Shown piece by piece: positions 21,313-33,026 of a stretch of 64,000 bases of DNA; position 1 is the first letter of the stretch, and each line of letters starts with the position of its first letter. The stretch comes from Tretioscincus oriximinensis (lineage: Eukaryota > Chordata > Lepidosauria > Squamata > Gymnophthalmidae). The stretch covers positions 558,545-622,544 of the forward strand of contig JAJVDF010000028.1 in NCBI GenBank assembly GCA_022410635.1, given 5' to 3'. The position numbers were made by a program, and so were the translations under genes. The notes beneath the pieces are model-generated. The model did not search any database. It saw only the letters and a list, made by a program, of their open reading frames with translations, and had not been told where the DNA came from.

Positions 21313-21731
21313 CAACAAAAATACTTTTGCTTCATATTCTATTCCCCTTCCGCCCCCCAAAATAATAATAATAATAATAATAATGAGGGAATACACCACA
21401 AACAGTAATAGTCTTTCTAGCAGGGGCAACTAAACTAGCTATCATTGCCTCCTGGAAGGACTTTTCAGTTATTTATTAAAAATTGCTATCAAACAATTTA
21501 GAACTTGGAGCTTATTTTATTCATGGCTAAGATAATGCTTGGTGATGAGCCAAAGAAAATATTTTTAGATGTTTGATACCCTTTGATTTCATTATCAGAA
21601 AATATCATTAAAAAGTACTTATCTTTTCCTTCCATGAATAAAATAAGCTCCAAGTTCTAAATTGTATTCCCTCATTATTATCATTTTTGGGGGGAAGGGG
21701 AATAGAATATGAAGCAAAAGTATTTTTGTTG
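21313..21731. repeat. interrupted inverted duplication
   Basis: Block A (21313-21394) and block B (21494-21526) are separated by 99 bp. Their inverted copies, B' (21632-21664) and A' (21664-21731), lie immediately next to each other. B and B' match at essentially every base over 33 bp. A differs from A' mainly in the length of an AAT microsatellite. A' ends at the base before the SINE head at 21733. Confidence 0.9.
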
Positions 21732-21732
21732 C

Positions 21733-21893
21733 AGGCACAGATAGCTCAGTTGTTAAGGAATCCGTCTCTCAGCTGGGAGATCGGGTTTTGAAGCCCTGTG
21801 TGGGACGTGGGGAGGGGTGAGCACCTTCCACTAGTCTGTAGCTCTAGCCAACCCAGCTATTCGAAAGCATGAATTGCAAGAAATTGCAACTGA
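21733..21893 (+). mobile_element. tRNA-derived SINE, 3'-truncated
   Basis: Head GGCACAGATAGCTCAGTTGT resembles a tRNA A box; GGGAGATCGGGTTTTGAAGC lies at the B-box position. The body (GTGAGCACCTTCCACTAG, TAGCTCTAGCCAACCCAGCT, TTGCAAGAAATTGCAACTGA) is shared with the minus-strand copy at 25.19-25.50 kb. After TTGCAACTGA the two copies diverge, so this one has lost its 3' part. It is a SINE, not a functional tRNA gene: no acceptor stem closes. Confidence 0.85.
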
Positions 21894-21894
21894 T

Positions 21895-23130
21895 NTGNCA
21901 TCCCGTCACGCAGTTGCTGCAAACCTGGGAGCTGATATTTTCAGCTCTTTAGTTCTGTGCGCCAAAACCCTGCTGCTTTTTTAAATGTGGCCTGTTCAGC
22001 TGGCCCCTCCTCCAATCAGCAGAGAGACCTGAAAAGCAGGCCGGGTGGAGGGAAGTTTGCACTCAGCCACTCACAGGCCAGTATCTCCTTCCTCCTGCCC
22101 ATCTATGGCGGTCACTGTGCAAGCCATGCAGACAGCTGCACACCCACAAGGAAAAGTCTCATAAAGGGTGGTTCCAATCTCCTGATATTCTGATTGCCTG
22201 CAACAGAATGCATTTTTCCAGAATGGTATGATTCTTATACTTTTGTCAGTCCCTTTTATTGGATATTTTTTGTTTATCAATATTACACGATTAGTTTCCA
22301 GTAATTTCTGATAGCTTCTTCTTTTAATGGTTGTTTTTTTNAAAAAAAATTGTAGATTGGTCATTCCATTCAATATTTTATAGAAAGATTCTACTGAATG
22401 GCAGAACATACACAATTCCATCCTTATTAAGCTCAAGAGATATAGAACGTAGTGAAATTACCAGTACGTGAATTATTTTGCAAACTACATTGTTAATAAA
22501 TGAAGAGTTCCACTGAAATCAAAGAAACACTATATCCAATTATAAATGTATAGCAACATGCCTATTACCCATATTTTTGGAGACTTGAAACATCTAGACA
22601 GATACTAGAGTTTACAATAGATAACAATGAGCAGTGTGGAGAAAGATTTGAAAAATAAGCAGACACTTGAAGGGTAAGAGAACTTCAGCTTATGTTATCT
22701 TCAAAAACACAGTTGAAGGTGTTTATCATCTCTCAGAATTGGGCTTTGAAAGATGAGTCATATGGTGAATTTTAATATTCAACTTCCCTTCATCTCTGCA
22801 ACATCATGACAGCTGTTTGTCCTGAAAAACAAACTTAAAAGATTCGTCTTAAAAGGTTTCTTTTTAAAAAAATCTGTAGTCAAATTTATGTACCTTAATA
22901 GAATAAAGTTTCATTGTGGGCTTTTCCAAGCTGATAAACATTGATGCTTTTATATTTTTATTGTCTATTAAAAACATANTGATATAGTGACCTTGGACTT
23001 CAAGTTAGAGTCAGATGCAACAAAGGAGGTTAGTTACATTTATAAACATACAAAAAATAAATGTAGACATTTATCAATGTAGGTTTCATTTCTTTTGTAC
23101 TCTCCGAATCACACAGTCGGTAAATAAAAT
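21895..23130. other. mixed sequence, nothing recognised
   Basis: 21957-22193 is GC-richer and contains a 78-codon frame without motif. An N sits exactly at a T-run/A-run junction at 22341. The rest is AT-rich. Confidence 0.4.
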
Positions 23131-23132
23131 GA

Positions 23133-23551
23133 GGCCACGTCCACACACGTGGCGAAGCAGCATGTTTTAAGGATGTAGCGACCTAGAGGGCTCACGACTC
23201 TTCCTACACTCACCTTCTTTGTTCTGTACTGGTTTTGGAGGCCTCACCACAAAGCATGCATCAATGCCATTGCAACAGTCAGGTCACAACAGTCAATGAC
23301 ACAGATTGAATGCACCACTTCCTGATTTGCTGCTGGAGCATCATCATGTGTGACTTCGCACTGAGATCTCATTCCAGCAACATGGAAGCCCCTGGACAGC
23401 TGCACGGCAGTACCGGACTTTACCCACTCTTGGAAGCAGCGGAACATCAATCCTTTCCAGCGCAATCAGCATGGACAAGGAACATTGTTTTGTAGCATGG
23501 AGGCCCTTGGAGCTCTCTGATATTGATTAGTTTTGGTTGTGTGGATGCAGC
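23133..23551. mobile_element. Harbinger-like TIR element
   Basis: Left end GGCCACGTCCACACA and right end TGTGTGGATGCAGC (complement GCTGCATCCACACA) form short inverted repeats; the right flank is TTA (23552-23554), the left TGA (23130-23132). The interior is GC-richer than its surroundings and holds a 73-codon open frame on the minus strand (23244-23465) without a recognised motif. Assignment rests on the 'GCTGCATCCACAC' terminus usual for such vertebrate elements. Confidence 0.5.
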
Positions 23552-23725
23552 TTAAGTTTTCTGTTTTAATTTTTGCCTGTCTTGTAGTTTCCAAAGGTCA
23601 AATTGAAATATTTTGAATATTTTCTAGATATTCCATATACACATATATTTTAAAGTAAATTTCATTAACTCAGAAGTTATTTATGAGTAAGCATACTGTA
23701 TGTAAGTTGTATAATATCACTAGTA

Positions 23726-23812
23726 AATATACTGCTCAAAACAATTAAGGGAACACTTAGTGTTACACTATTATGTTAAAGTGTTCCCTTAATTGTTGTG
23801 AGCAGTATATTT
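23726..23812. mobile_element. palindromic mariner/Tc1-type mini-element
   Basis: Arms AAATATACTGCTCAAAACAA (continuing AGGGAACACTT) and its complement pair over 34 bp with one mismatch around a 20-base loop. The ACTGCTCAAAA terminus next to TA suits a mariner/Tc1-like MITE. Nearly the same element lies at 61531-61607. Confidence 0.85.
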
Positions 23813-23814
23813 GC

Positions 23815-25180
23815 TATAAGATGGAGTTATCACAAAAAATGAGGCAGAAATTTTGCAGCTTTAATGGGTGTGAAAAAAGAATATTCACCAGGTTCAGCTC
23901 ATAATGTCTGTAGCACCTGCTGTAGCTTGAGCTGCAAAACTCCTACCCTGCTATAAGAGCAACCTGAAACATTGCAATAATTGGGAGCATATTTATATTT
24001 TAAACATTTATATACTACTTCTGATTTTTGAAATAAAAAGCTGTTTACAGAAGCAAAATAAAAGCAAGCTAATAGACATTTTTAAATTCAAGAGTAAAAC
24101 AGATCACACTAAAATCTGTAGAAATATTGGACAAAACAATCCCACATAAGGATTGCCTAGCTAAAAAGATGTATCTTTAACAGGTATATAATACCGGTAG
24201 CTGTGATTGCAGATGCTTCCTGAATAGCAGATGGGAATGTAGTAAGTGCTGCTTATACAATTTATTACTATGCTTGGCTACCTTAGTTATGAATTAGAAG
24301 ATATCTCTGTGTTTTTTCAAAGGATTCAAAGGGAGATATAGGAAATGATAGACCATGAGATAATATCTGTTCTACAGAAACTCTAAAATAAATATAATAA
24401 CCAAACATTCAGAGAAACAAGCCTTGATGGAAGGTGGCTAACCTGGTTTCTGTAAGGGAAAGTCTTAAGTAAATTAATTTTCTTATGTTTTTTGAGAAAG
24501 GGAGTATGATAGACAGTTCAATGGAAGTGTTGGCGCAATGTGCAACTCACTATGAAAACAGCATTTTAGGAATTATTTAAAAATGATATTGAAAACAAAG
24601 ACTGCATCTCCACTAACCAATTTAAGATGCCTCCATGGGAGAAAAGGATGCCCACTATTATTCTGTATCCACCTTTGTTAGCAGCACATACCTCATGGCA
24701 ACTATGGGAGCCCTTTTCCGTTGTAATCCACAATATTTCTTCAATCCAACTAGAGATGGAGCATCATCTTTCCATGGCATCTTCTATCTGGACAGTTTTT
24801 TGTTAGTTCTGTTGTTTTATATAACATACATTTAAACTCTGGAATTTGCTAACATGAGATGCACTATCAGTTTGCTAAAATGAGATGTACTATCAGAGAT
24901 GTACTAAAATGAAATGGCTATCAGTTTCAGATGGTTTAAGGAAAATGGGACCAATTGTTGGATGTCATGTCTGTCAATATCAATTTGGCTGACCACTGTG
25001 GGAAGAAACTGTAAAACTAAATCCTATACAATAACAGTAATTATTACATGTTTATTCCTTTTCTGATTTAAAAATAAAGTTATATATTTTTAAGAATGTG
25101 AGAAAACCTGCTGAATGCTTTTAGATTCAGAAGTACGGGGTGCATAGGTTAAGAACAACGGNCTTTCAACAAAGATATTG
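23815..25180. other. unique sequence with one possible old L2 tail
   Basis: 23998-24125 (CATTTATATACTACTTCTGA, then AGCTGTTTACAGAAG...AATAAAAGCAAG) resembles an old minus-strand LINE/SINE tail. No coding motif otherwise. Confidence 0.4.
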
Positions 25181-25184
25181 GCGT

Positions 25185-25497
25185 TCAAGAAGAAGAAGAA
25201 CTGGGTTCTTATACCCCGCTTTTCTCACCTTTCAAAGGGACTCAAAGCAGCTTACAAGGATATATTTTGCCCGAAGGCTCACATTCTATCTTCCCCACCA
25301 GGCTATGGNGGTTCCCATGTATCTACTTGCAGTCAGTTGCAATTTCTTGCAANTCATGCTTTTGAATAGCTGGGTTGGCTAGAGCTACAGGCTAGTGGAA
25401 GGTGCTCACCCCTCCCCACTTCCAACACAGGGCTTTGAAACCCGATCTCCCAGGCGAGAGACGAATTCCTAAGCAACTGAGCTATCCGTGCCTGTTC
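25185..25497 (-). mobile_element. tRNA-derived SINE, near full length
   Basis: Minus strand: head GGCACGGATAGCTCAGTTGC at about 25493, B-box-like GGGTTTCAAAGCC, body identical in order to 21733-21893, then GTAAGCTGCTTTGAGTCCCT, GAGAAAAGCGGGGTATAAGA and the tail CCCAGTTCTTCTTCTTCTT at 25185. About 310 bp. Opposite in orientation to the copy 3.4 kb upstream. Confidence 0.88.
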
Positions 25498-25639
25498 AAG
25501 GCTCATGTGACTGCCATGGAGAAAAGTGAGTGCCCACTACTGGCCCAGCTGTTCATAAGAAAGCAATAGCAAGTAGATTAATAGGTACCATTACAATGTG
25601 GGTAGGAGAGGATAGATGTAAGCTTTCAAGCAAAAAATA

Positions 25640-25708
25640 ACTTGTAAGCCTCTTTGAGTCCTTTTGGGTGAGAAAAACGGGGTGCAAAAACCCAGTTCTT
25701 ATTCAAAT
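25640..25708 (+). repeat. SINE 3' tail fragment
   Basis: GTAAGCCTCTTTGAGTCC, TTTTGGGTGAGAAAAACGGGG and CCCAGTTCTTATTC match the tail of the SINE at 25185-25250 in the opposite orientation. Confidence 0.75.
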
Positions 25709-25709
25709 A

Positions 25710-28700
25710 TATAATTCTATGTAAAAAATACTTGCTTTCTTGACTTTAAGAAATGACCATGTCCACACTGGATCACTATGTGCATGAAAAGTGGAAAACT
25801 ATGCTTGCACTAGCCACACATTCATCTTCACAAGAAAGATATGAAGCAGATTACAACACAAAAATGACACTATAGCTTGCTCTGAATTTTTGATCCAGTA
25901 TACCAAACCAAATGCAATTTTAGTGGACACAGAGAAATGATCCTGGAAGTTTAATTTTTCTATGCACCCAGCTGAAAAATGTAATTGGGTTGTAGCTGTC
26001 AACAAAGCAGCTAAGACTTTGAGTGGACTACTGGAAAAGATTTGAAAATTTTTAGCTGAAAAAGGTCTCCAGCTAAGCGTTAGCAACCAATAGCCAAGCC
26101 CACCATGGGCTGAGTTCTGAAGTAGGCTTGCATAATAGATAAATCTTTATTTTTCCAGCTATACGTTTACGCTGAACAAATTTATTGAGTCATAGAATAT
26201 GTGTTTGATTTGAATGGTCAATCAACATCTCCCCTATAACTGGTTAGAAAATCATTCTTAGTTGTCTATCAGAAGATGCCTCAATGAATTGTCTTTTTTT
26301 ACTATTGATAACTTGACACGTTTTATCTCCATGAACAACAAAGACATGTATAATTCCATGCAACTGTCTATGATGGGGGGATAATTTACAGTACAAACAT
26401 ATTAGAAACTTTATATTTAAAAAGCTTCATGTGTGTTGATCAAAATGACTTGCATTATAATATTTGATGCTCAAAAGGGAACTAATTGTATTGCTTGTTA
26501 TAAATGTATATTATATCCCATTCAAGCTGTGCTAACCAGAAAAATTGACAGTAGACATTCTGTTGAGTTATTAATACAGCAGCAGTGTTATTTTTAAGGA
26601 GGCAGCATAAGAAATTACTTTACTATTTTCATAAATGACTAACCTGAATATAGATTAGAGGCAGCTTCTATATACATTTTGCATTAGTTATACTTTTCAT
26701 TTCCCAGACATATGCATTAGATCTAAACAATGCCATCAGTAAAAGAAACTGTTACTTGTATGATTCCGAATTCCAGCTTTGCTAGGACATTTTTCAGTGG
26801 AGAATATGTATTGCAAATGGCACATGATGAAAACATAATTGTCATGTATGCATGCATACCTGATGTATATGTATATGCGTATGTACACTGAAATAAACTC
26901 TTCCTAATCAGCCTTATAAAACAATGCATACGAAATAACAGTGCTGTCATTTGTATATGCTACTACAGTTCTGTAATGGAAAACTGTATTTTTTTCCTTG
27001 CCAACTCACTCCTGACAATGTTAATGATTCACTATAAAGCAGCTTCTATGCTATGATTTGTGACATCCGTACTGGTTAGATGGGAGGACTAGGCAGGTTT
27101 CTAGGGAGTGTTTTGGATGCAGAAATGCCTTGAAGATAGCACTTTATTATATTTAGGACAAGTATGACATCCCACTTCAAGGAAAAGGCCCCTATACATA
27201 TTGAGAAGGGATTTCTGTGGTTTAAGTGGAGAGGAGAAGGTTAGTTTAAAAGAATGCCTCTGTGTTGTTTGAGACGACATGAAGATAGGAGGTAGAGAAA
27301 TGGAGGCAGGAGGCAGAAGGATTATGGATAATGGAAGAATTTTGCCTGAGGGTATGTGCCTGCTTTGCCTATTCCTGTATAACTAGAATATTTATAATTC
27401 AAATACTTATCTTTAATAATTAAAAACCAAGGAATATTAAAGACAAAAGGTAGAGAATATTACGTACACATATGTAAGCATCATGCGCTAAATCCCTACA
27501 ATTGCAAAATATAGCGAAAGGCAGATTTAAAGAAGATTTTTAAAGTGGCTGTATTAAAAATTGTCATGAAAATAGAATTTCTAATTCACTCCAGTTCTGC
27601 CAGAAGTGATCCGTCCTCCTTGCTTATTGCTGCACATACAACCAGTCATGGAGAGAGCTACTAAAAATACATCGCGTGGTGGTTTGACATCAGTACATCA
27701 ACAATTAAAAAGAGGAATGCAAATATTGCTGAGATTTGAGGGTGTGTGTTTTTAATGTAGAAACAACTTGAAAGTTTGTGTCATGATTTATGAAAACATA
27801 GGTCTTGGCAGAGAAACTGGAGGGAGGGCATCTTTGAGGCATGGTCGTCACATTGCTTAAGTAAACTCCTAGTTACAGTGGAATGTCATCATCGACCACA
27901 TTCAGTGCCAGGCTCTGATCTATTTTCCATAGACAGCAAAGAAACAAAGAGAAACAGCCCTTGCTGTGGATAGAGAAGAATGTTTGAAAAGAAAAAGAGA
28001 CCTCAAATGTGCCTCCAGGTATTATAAAGCTGTCAGTTACAATGTGAAAACAATACAAAGGCTTCAACAAATAATTTATAAAGAGAAACTACAAAATTCA
28101 TTGGAAAACACAGTAATAATAATAACAAAGGCTGTTGTTCGCGCTCTCTCTCTTTCTTTTTCCACTTACTCCTTTTTTAAGGAATATAAATGATGTAGAA
28201 TGTAGGAAATTAGGGCAACAGTGTTAGATTGGTACTATTCCAAAACTTCTATATGCAAGGTTTAGCAGCCAACAATATGGATAAACCACAGGCTGAAAAT
28301 TATTTTGCATGAGCAAGATAGCTCTGGTATTGAAGCCTGTGGCCTTTACGAAAGGGAATTCATGGATGGAAGCTTAAAATTACATTTGAAAATCAGAGGT
28401 GTTAATATTTACACCTTTATTCATTATGGCAAGAAAAAGATTAATGAAGAATTAAATATCCACATCTTTTTGCTCCTCCATCAAGCAAAGTAATCCCTAG
28501 TTGAACATTAACTCAAGCTGACAACAACAAGGAAAAACTCTTCTTCTTTGCGTCTAGATTTGGAAAAGAAAAAAGCTACTGTATCTGATTGTCAGACTAA
28601 TATATTTATGCAAATGTAACTTTTGGTAATGAAATTTTTTTTTACTCAAAAGATTAAGTGTACATATCTGAAAATATGTCTTGAGGCACAGGGAAGTGGT

Positions 28701-29838
28701 ATTGTTACACAATAATGTTAATAATTTATATTCCGTATATTGTCTTCTCAGCACCTTAAGGTTTACTGTAGTCCTGTGATTTGATTATGTGGCTAATGGT
28801 GTCTTACTAAGACATTGATCAGATAAAACCTACATATGCATATTTTAAGAAATTAAAATCCAAATGATAACCAAAGCAGTCAAATTTCATCCCATAAGAA
28901 TTGAGACAATNTTTACGCAAAATACTATAAAGAGTTATCTGAATGTTGTGACAAATTTTTCCACGATGAACTCTCTTACAATGTAATTTCTATAACAATG
29001 GTATCTTAATCAATCATTCTTATTGTGTAATTTTTAAAAATTGAATATAGATGCTTTCTTGCATGAGAAGAGTCCAAGATGACAGAATATGTTATCCTTA
29101 GTCATATTTCGCAACTATTTAACAAACGTTGCAACAAAAAGAAGTGGAAAGCACCACGAGGCCAACAAAATTGATAAAATCAGAGAAATATGTTTTTACA
29201 TAAGTCAAATGTTTTGTTACACAGAAAAGTTTACAAAAAACCTTTTATAAAAAAGCCAATCACTATGGCATTCTCTTGGATACAAAGCGTGAACAGAAAA
29301 GTTAGAAAAATGTTTTGAAATAATGAAAAGCTGGAGCAATCTCTTTATCAAGTTCCTAGTATACAAAGAAAAAATCAAAATCAAATATAAAGTGTTAACA
29401 AATTATCTAGAACAATTTTTAATGAGCACTACTACTAGCTTTCTACATACTTAGGTACAGTGTATAAACAACATTATATTCAACAGATATTATGTTCAAA
29501 AGATGTTCTATTAAAAAACAATGGCTCTACCTAAGAAAATAGGTAAAAGAATGCTAACAAATTCAGATATAATTGCTTACAATTGGGAAAATAAAAGGTA
29601 TAGAAGAGAAAAACTGGGGCATGGTGAGACAAGTGCTTCCGGCTAGCACTGCAAGAGTCCAACAATGGAGGAACATGACTATNCATATGGAAGTTATAAA
29701 GTGGCAATAGGTGCACTTAAAGAGCCAGAATACAGAGAAATAGAATAAAGAATACCATATTGGAATATGGAATAAAGAATTTTCCCATAGTACTTGGTTC
29801 TATAGATCCCTCCTGGCCAAGGACTGATGCTTCTCAGG
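25710..29838. other. unique AT-rich sequence, nothing recognised
   Basis: Four kilobases without a LINE, SINE or TIR signature that I can see and without a coding motif. Short frames (e.g. 25799-26086 minus, 27966-28193 plus) look like chance. It is one of the cleaner stretches in which to look for conserved non-coding elements. Confidence 0.4.
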
Positions 29839-29980
29839 AGTTTTATTTATTTATTTATTCATTTATTTTCATTTATACCCCGCCCTATACCCGAACGTCT
29901 CAGGGCGGGCNACAATAAAAACATCAGTACAAAAATAACACTAAAAACAGTATAAAACAGTATCTAGACTAAAACAGTAT

Positions 29981-30582
29981 TTAGCCAAAGGCCAGGTGAA
30001 ATAGGTGCATCTTTAGAGATCTTCTAAAACAATACAATGTTGATGACAGACACACCTCAAGGGGGAGACTATTCCATTGACTGGGGACAACCACTGAGAA
30101 GGCCCTACCCCGGGTCCCCACTCCATTGGCTGTTGAAAGGGGTGGTACAACCAGGAGGGCCCCCCTTGCAGATCTTAAGACAAGGGTAGGTTGGTATGGG
30201 AGAAAGCATTCCTTTAGATATTTGGGGCCCAGGTTATTTAGGGCCTTATAAATTAAAGACAACACTTTGAATTGGGCTCAGTAGTGGATTGGCAGCCAGT
30301 GCAGCTCTTTCAAGACTGGTGTGATGTGTGTCCAGCCAGCCATTCCGTCAGCAGTCTAGCGGCTCTGTTCTGCACCAACTGCAGCTTCCAAACCATTTTC
30401 AAGGGCAGCCCCATATAGAGTGCATTGCAACAGTCCATTGTGGAAGTTACCAGAGCATGGGTTACTGTGGCTAAATCATCCCTGTTCAGAAGTGGCCGTA
30501 ATTGGTGAACCAGACGTAGGTGGAAATAGGCACTCCTGGCCACTGCCTGTGCCTGATTTTCACCCCTAGATTTCACACTCAT
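29981..30582 (-). pseudogene. L2 reverse transcriptase C-terminal region
   Basis: Two frames: 30310-30582 (NQAQAVARSAYFHLRLVHQL, PLLNRDDLATVTHALVTSTM, DCCNALYMGLPLKMVWKLQL, VQNRAARLLT) and 29981-30265 (LIYKALNNLGPKYLKECFLP, ANGVGTRGRAFSVVVPSQWN). All are standard for the region between the L2 RT domain and the C-terminus ('TxxLVxSRLDYCNALxxGLP', 'QNxAARLxT'). A break near 30270-30310 splits them. Confidence 0.92.
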
Positions 30583-30784
30583 CCCCTATAAGGCAATTCT
30601 ACACCATCAAGGACAGGGTGCCTCCTCACTTCATGAACTCGGGATGCTCCAACACACAGCACCTCTGTCTTGTCTGGATTCAGCTTCAATTTATTGGGCC
30701 CTATACAGTTCATTAATGCTTCCAAGCACCTGTCAAGCACTTCAATCACCTCTCCTGATTCAGATGGACAGAGAGATAGTGCTG

Positions 30785-31158
30785 AGTGTCATCTGCATAT
30801 TGATGATACCTCACTCCAAACCCCTGATGACATCTCCCAGTGGCTTCATATAGATGTTGAACAGCATGGGGGAGAGGATCGACCCCTTAGGAACCCCACC
30901 AATGAGCTACCAGGGTGTCAAGCAAGACTCTATCACCACCACTTTCTGGAAGTGGTTTTGGAGATAGGAGCGGAACCACTGCAATGCATTGCCACCAACT
31001 CGTAAACTCCATAGCCTCCCCAGGTATCCCCAGGATACCATGGTCAATGGTATCAAAAGCTGCTGAGAGGTCCAAGAGAACCAACAGGTTGCCCCTATTC
31101 CTCTCTCAGAGAAGGTTGACCAAGGTGGTTTCCGTGCCATGACCAGGCCTGAAACCAA
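30785..31158 (-). pseudogene. L2 reverse transcriptase palm, frameshifted
   Basis: Palm motifs occur in different frames: VLLDLSAAFDTIDHGIL (first catalytic Asp, frame 30887-31084), GNALQWFRSYLQNHFQ (frame 30907-31158) and, near 30790-30825, HQYADDTQHYLSV with an intact YADD. At least two frameshifts separate them, so no functional enzyme. Confidence 0.85.
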
Positions 31159-31516
31159 ATTGAAATGAGTCTAGATAATCCATTTCTTCCAAGCATGCTT
31201 GCAGTTGAACAGCCATTGCCCTCTCCAGTACCTTTCCCAGGGAGAGTATGCTGGCCACTGGGCAGTAGTTGTTTAGCACTTCCGAATCCAGAGAACGCTT
31301 CTTGAGAAGAGGGTGCACCACTGCCTCTTTAAGAGACAGCAGGACCACCCCATCTCTCAAAGAAGCATTCACAAATCCCTGGACCCACCCAGTCATATCC
31401 GGCTGACTGCCTTTTATTAACCAAGAAAAGCAAGGATCCAAAGGGCATGAGGTTGGGTGAACCCCAACAAGCAGCTTGTCTGCATTATCAGACCCCAATN
31501 ATTGAAACTGATCCAA
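31106..31516 (-). pseudogene. L2 reverse transcriptase, N-terminal (finger) region
   Basis: 136 codons: HPTSCPLDPCFSWLIK, VNASLRDGVVLLSLKEAVVH, PLLKKRSLDSEVLNNYCPVA, LGKVLERAMAVQLQACLEE and FQFGFRPGHGTETTLVNLL. The 'FRPGHGTETALV' box and 'NYRPVSxLPFxxKVxE' box are hallmarks of L2-clade RT. It ends by frameshift into the palm. Confidence 0.92.
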
Positions 31517-31519
31517 GAT

Positions 31520-32180
31520 TTAGCTAAAATGGAATCTCAGTTTATATTCATGCTAAATTATGTCCATCCCCATGGATTCAAAGTTTCATGTGACCTGTCC
31601 CCATTTGTATAAAACAAAATTTCTAGCTAGCAATTTGTATGAATGTAGCCAATTACTTGTTTCTCTGTATTCTTTATACAAAGCAGTAATCTTCTCTACC
31701 CAAAGATAATGTTCATCTTTCAAATCTTCACTTATCTCTATCTCCTAAACTAGATAGGACAGAGAGGCACAAGAAAATAAAGTGACTTCAATTTGGTTTT
31801 TGAAATCTGCTATGCTTCTGCTTCAACATAGATTCACAATTTTCGATGGATTGGACTTTTCTGCTGCCTTCCCACAGTTGAAGACAAGGAGCTGATATCG
31901 TTGTCCCATGGTCTATGGTTCACATGGAAAAAATAGCTCTGATGCAGTTTTTAATACTATGACAGCCCAGCTACTGCTTCTAGAGATTTATCGTAAACTC
32001 CTTACTGTTTTGCAATGCTAGCAATATGGTATTTGTTTTCTAAAAGATGATATAGAGGAGGAAAAAAGAAATAGTGAAATCAGGTAAGTAAAACTAAATG
32101 TTTAACAAACAGAACATCTAGGATCTATGTGTTGCTTTCTATGTTCAGGTTATTTTTCCGCTAACCTTCCTCAGCAAAGG
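31520..32180. other. unique sequence, nothing recognised
   Basis: AT-rich; no coding or repeat signature seen. Confidence 0.4.
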
Positions 32181-32182
32181 NG

Positions 32183-32315
32183 CCAGATGCATTTGAAGAA
32201 GAAGATGTGTCTACGAAAGCTTATGCCACCCACTTTTCTCAAGTTTGTCTCAAAGTGCTACTGGCCCCTTTGCTGCAGTTTCTACTAGACTAACACAGCT
32301 ATTTCTCTGAAATTG
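32183..32315 (-). repeat. dispersed repeat ('AGCTGTGTTAGTCT' family)
   Basis: Minus strand reads TTCAGAGAAATAGCTGTGTT, AGTCTAGTAGAAACTGCAGC, AAAGGGGCCAGTAGCACTTT, GAGACAAAC, GTGGCATAAGCTTTCGTAGA and ends near CATCTGGC. The same order occurs at 35300-35430 (plus) and in part at 54306-54404. Similar TTAGTCTG...CATAAGCTTTCG repeats are widespread in reptile genomes; I do not name the family. Confidence 0.8.
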
Positions 32316-32319
32316 ATTT

Positions 32320-33018
32320 AAAATATCAGGATGAGTTAAAAATGAATTTAAAAAAAGTTAGAACTCCATTAAAACTCTTACAGTAGAAATTATGACACGT
32401 ATGCTCTACACTTAGGACATATTAATCCATAGAAATTTCATGGCTCAAGTGATGCAGAGTAAGTCCCTCCCCTCCATGAGACAAATAAAAACCCCAATCT
32501 AAAAGTGAGTACTGATTTCAGTCATTCATACTTACCAGCAGAATCCATGTGGAGCTAGTGAGAAAAAGTAGGGAAGACGATACTGTGCATGTCAACCATC
32601 TGCAATTCTGTAGTTCAGCTGGCTGGAGTCTTCTTGTATTATCTGAACACCTGTGATGGCATGGCACACATTAGGCTGCACAATGGAAGAAGAAGCATTT
32701 CATGCTGATTCTTGAAAGGATCAGGAATCTCTCATTCAACATGGATATCAACATTTTTCTAAGTGTATAATGGCAGCTTCATTATCCCTTGAAGCAAAGT
32801 CATCATGATGATCCCACGATCACGGTAGGAAAACTTCATGTGCATGCAGTCTAAGATGTTCACTAACACTAACAATTGTACTATTATCTTAGAAGGAGCA
32901 AGTCTCTTTCTGTGTACCCACATTCTGGAGGACCCAATCTACAAACTATTTCTATATTAATATATCATTATCGTGTTAATTCTAAAAATGCTCAGAATAT
33001 CTGAATCAAAATCTAAAA
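32320..33018. other. unique sequence, nothing recognised
   Basis: A phrase at 32796-32825 (CATCATGATGATCCCACGATCA) is similar to 51524-51550 (CATCATGATGATACTACCATCA), hinting at an old shared repeat, but no ends could be defined. Confidence 0.35.
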
Positions 33019-33026
33019 CTATAAAG

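Larger units (their letters stand above)
29843..31516 (-). mobile_element. L2 LINE, 3' 1.7 kb
   Basis: Tail TTTATTTATTTATTTATTCA at 29843 (plus strand) and the landmark TATACCCCGCCCTATACCCG at 29875, then collinear L2 coding sequence on the minus strand up to the RT finger region near 31516. The longest L2 in the window; same subfamily as 17912-18903. Confidence 0.93.

Noticed and set aside
21733..21805. Possible functional tRNA gene
   Set aside because: A- and B-box-like words are present, but no cloverleaf with a paired acceptor stem forms and the sequence continues into a SINE body shared with 25.2-25.5 kb.
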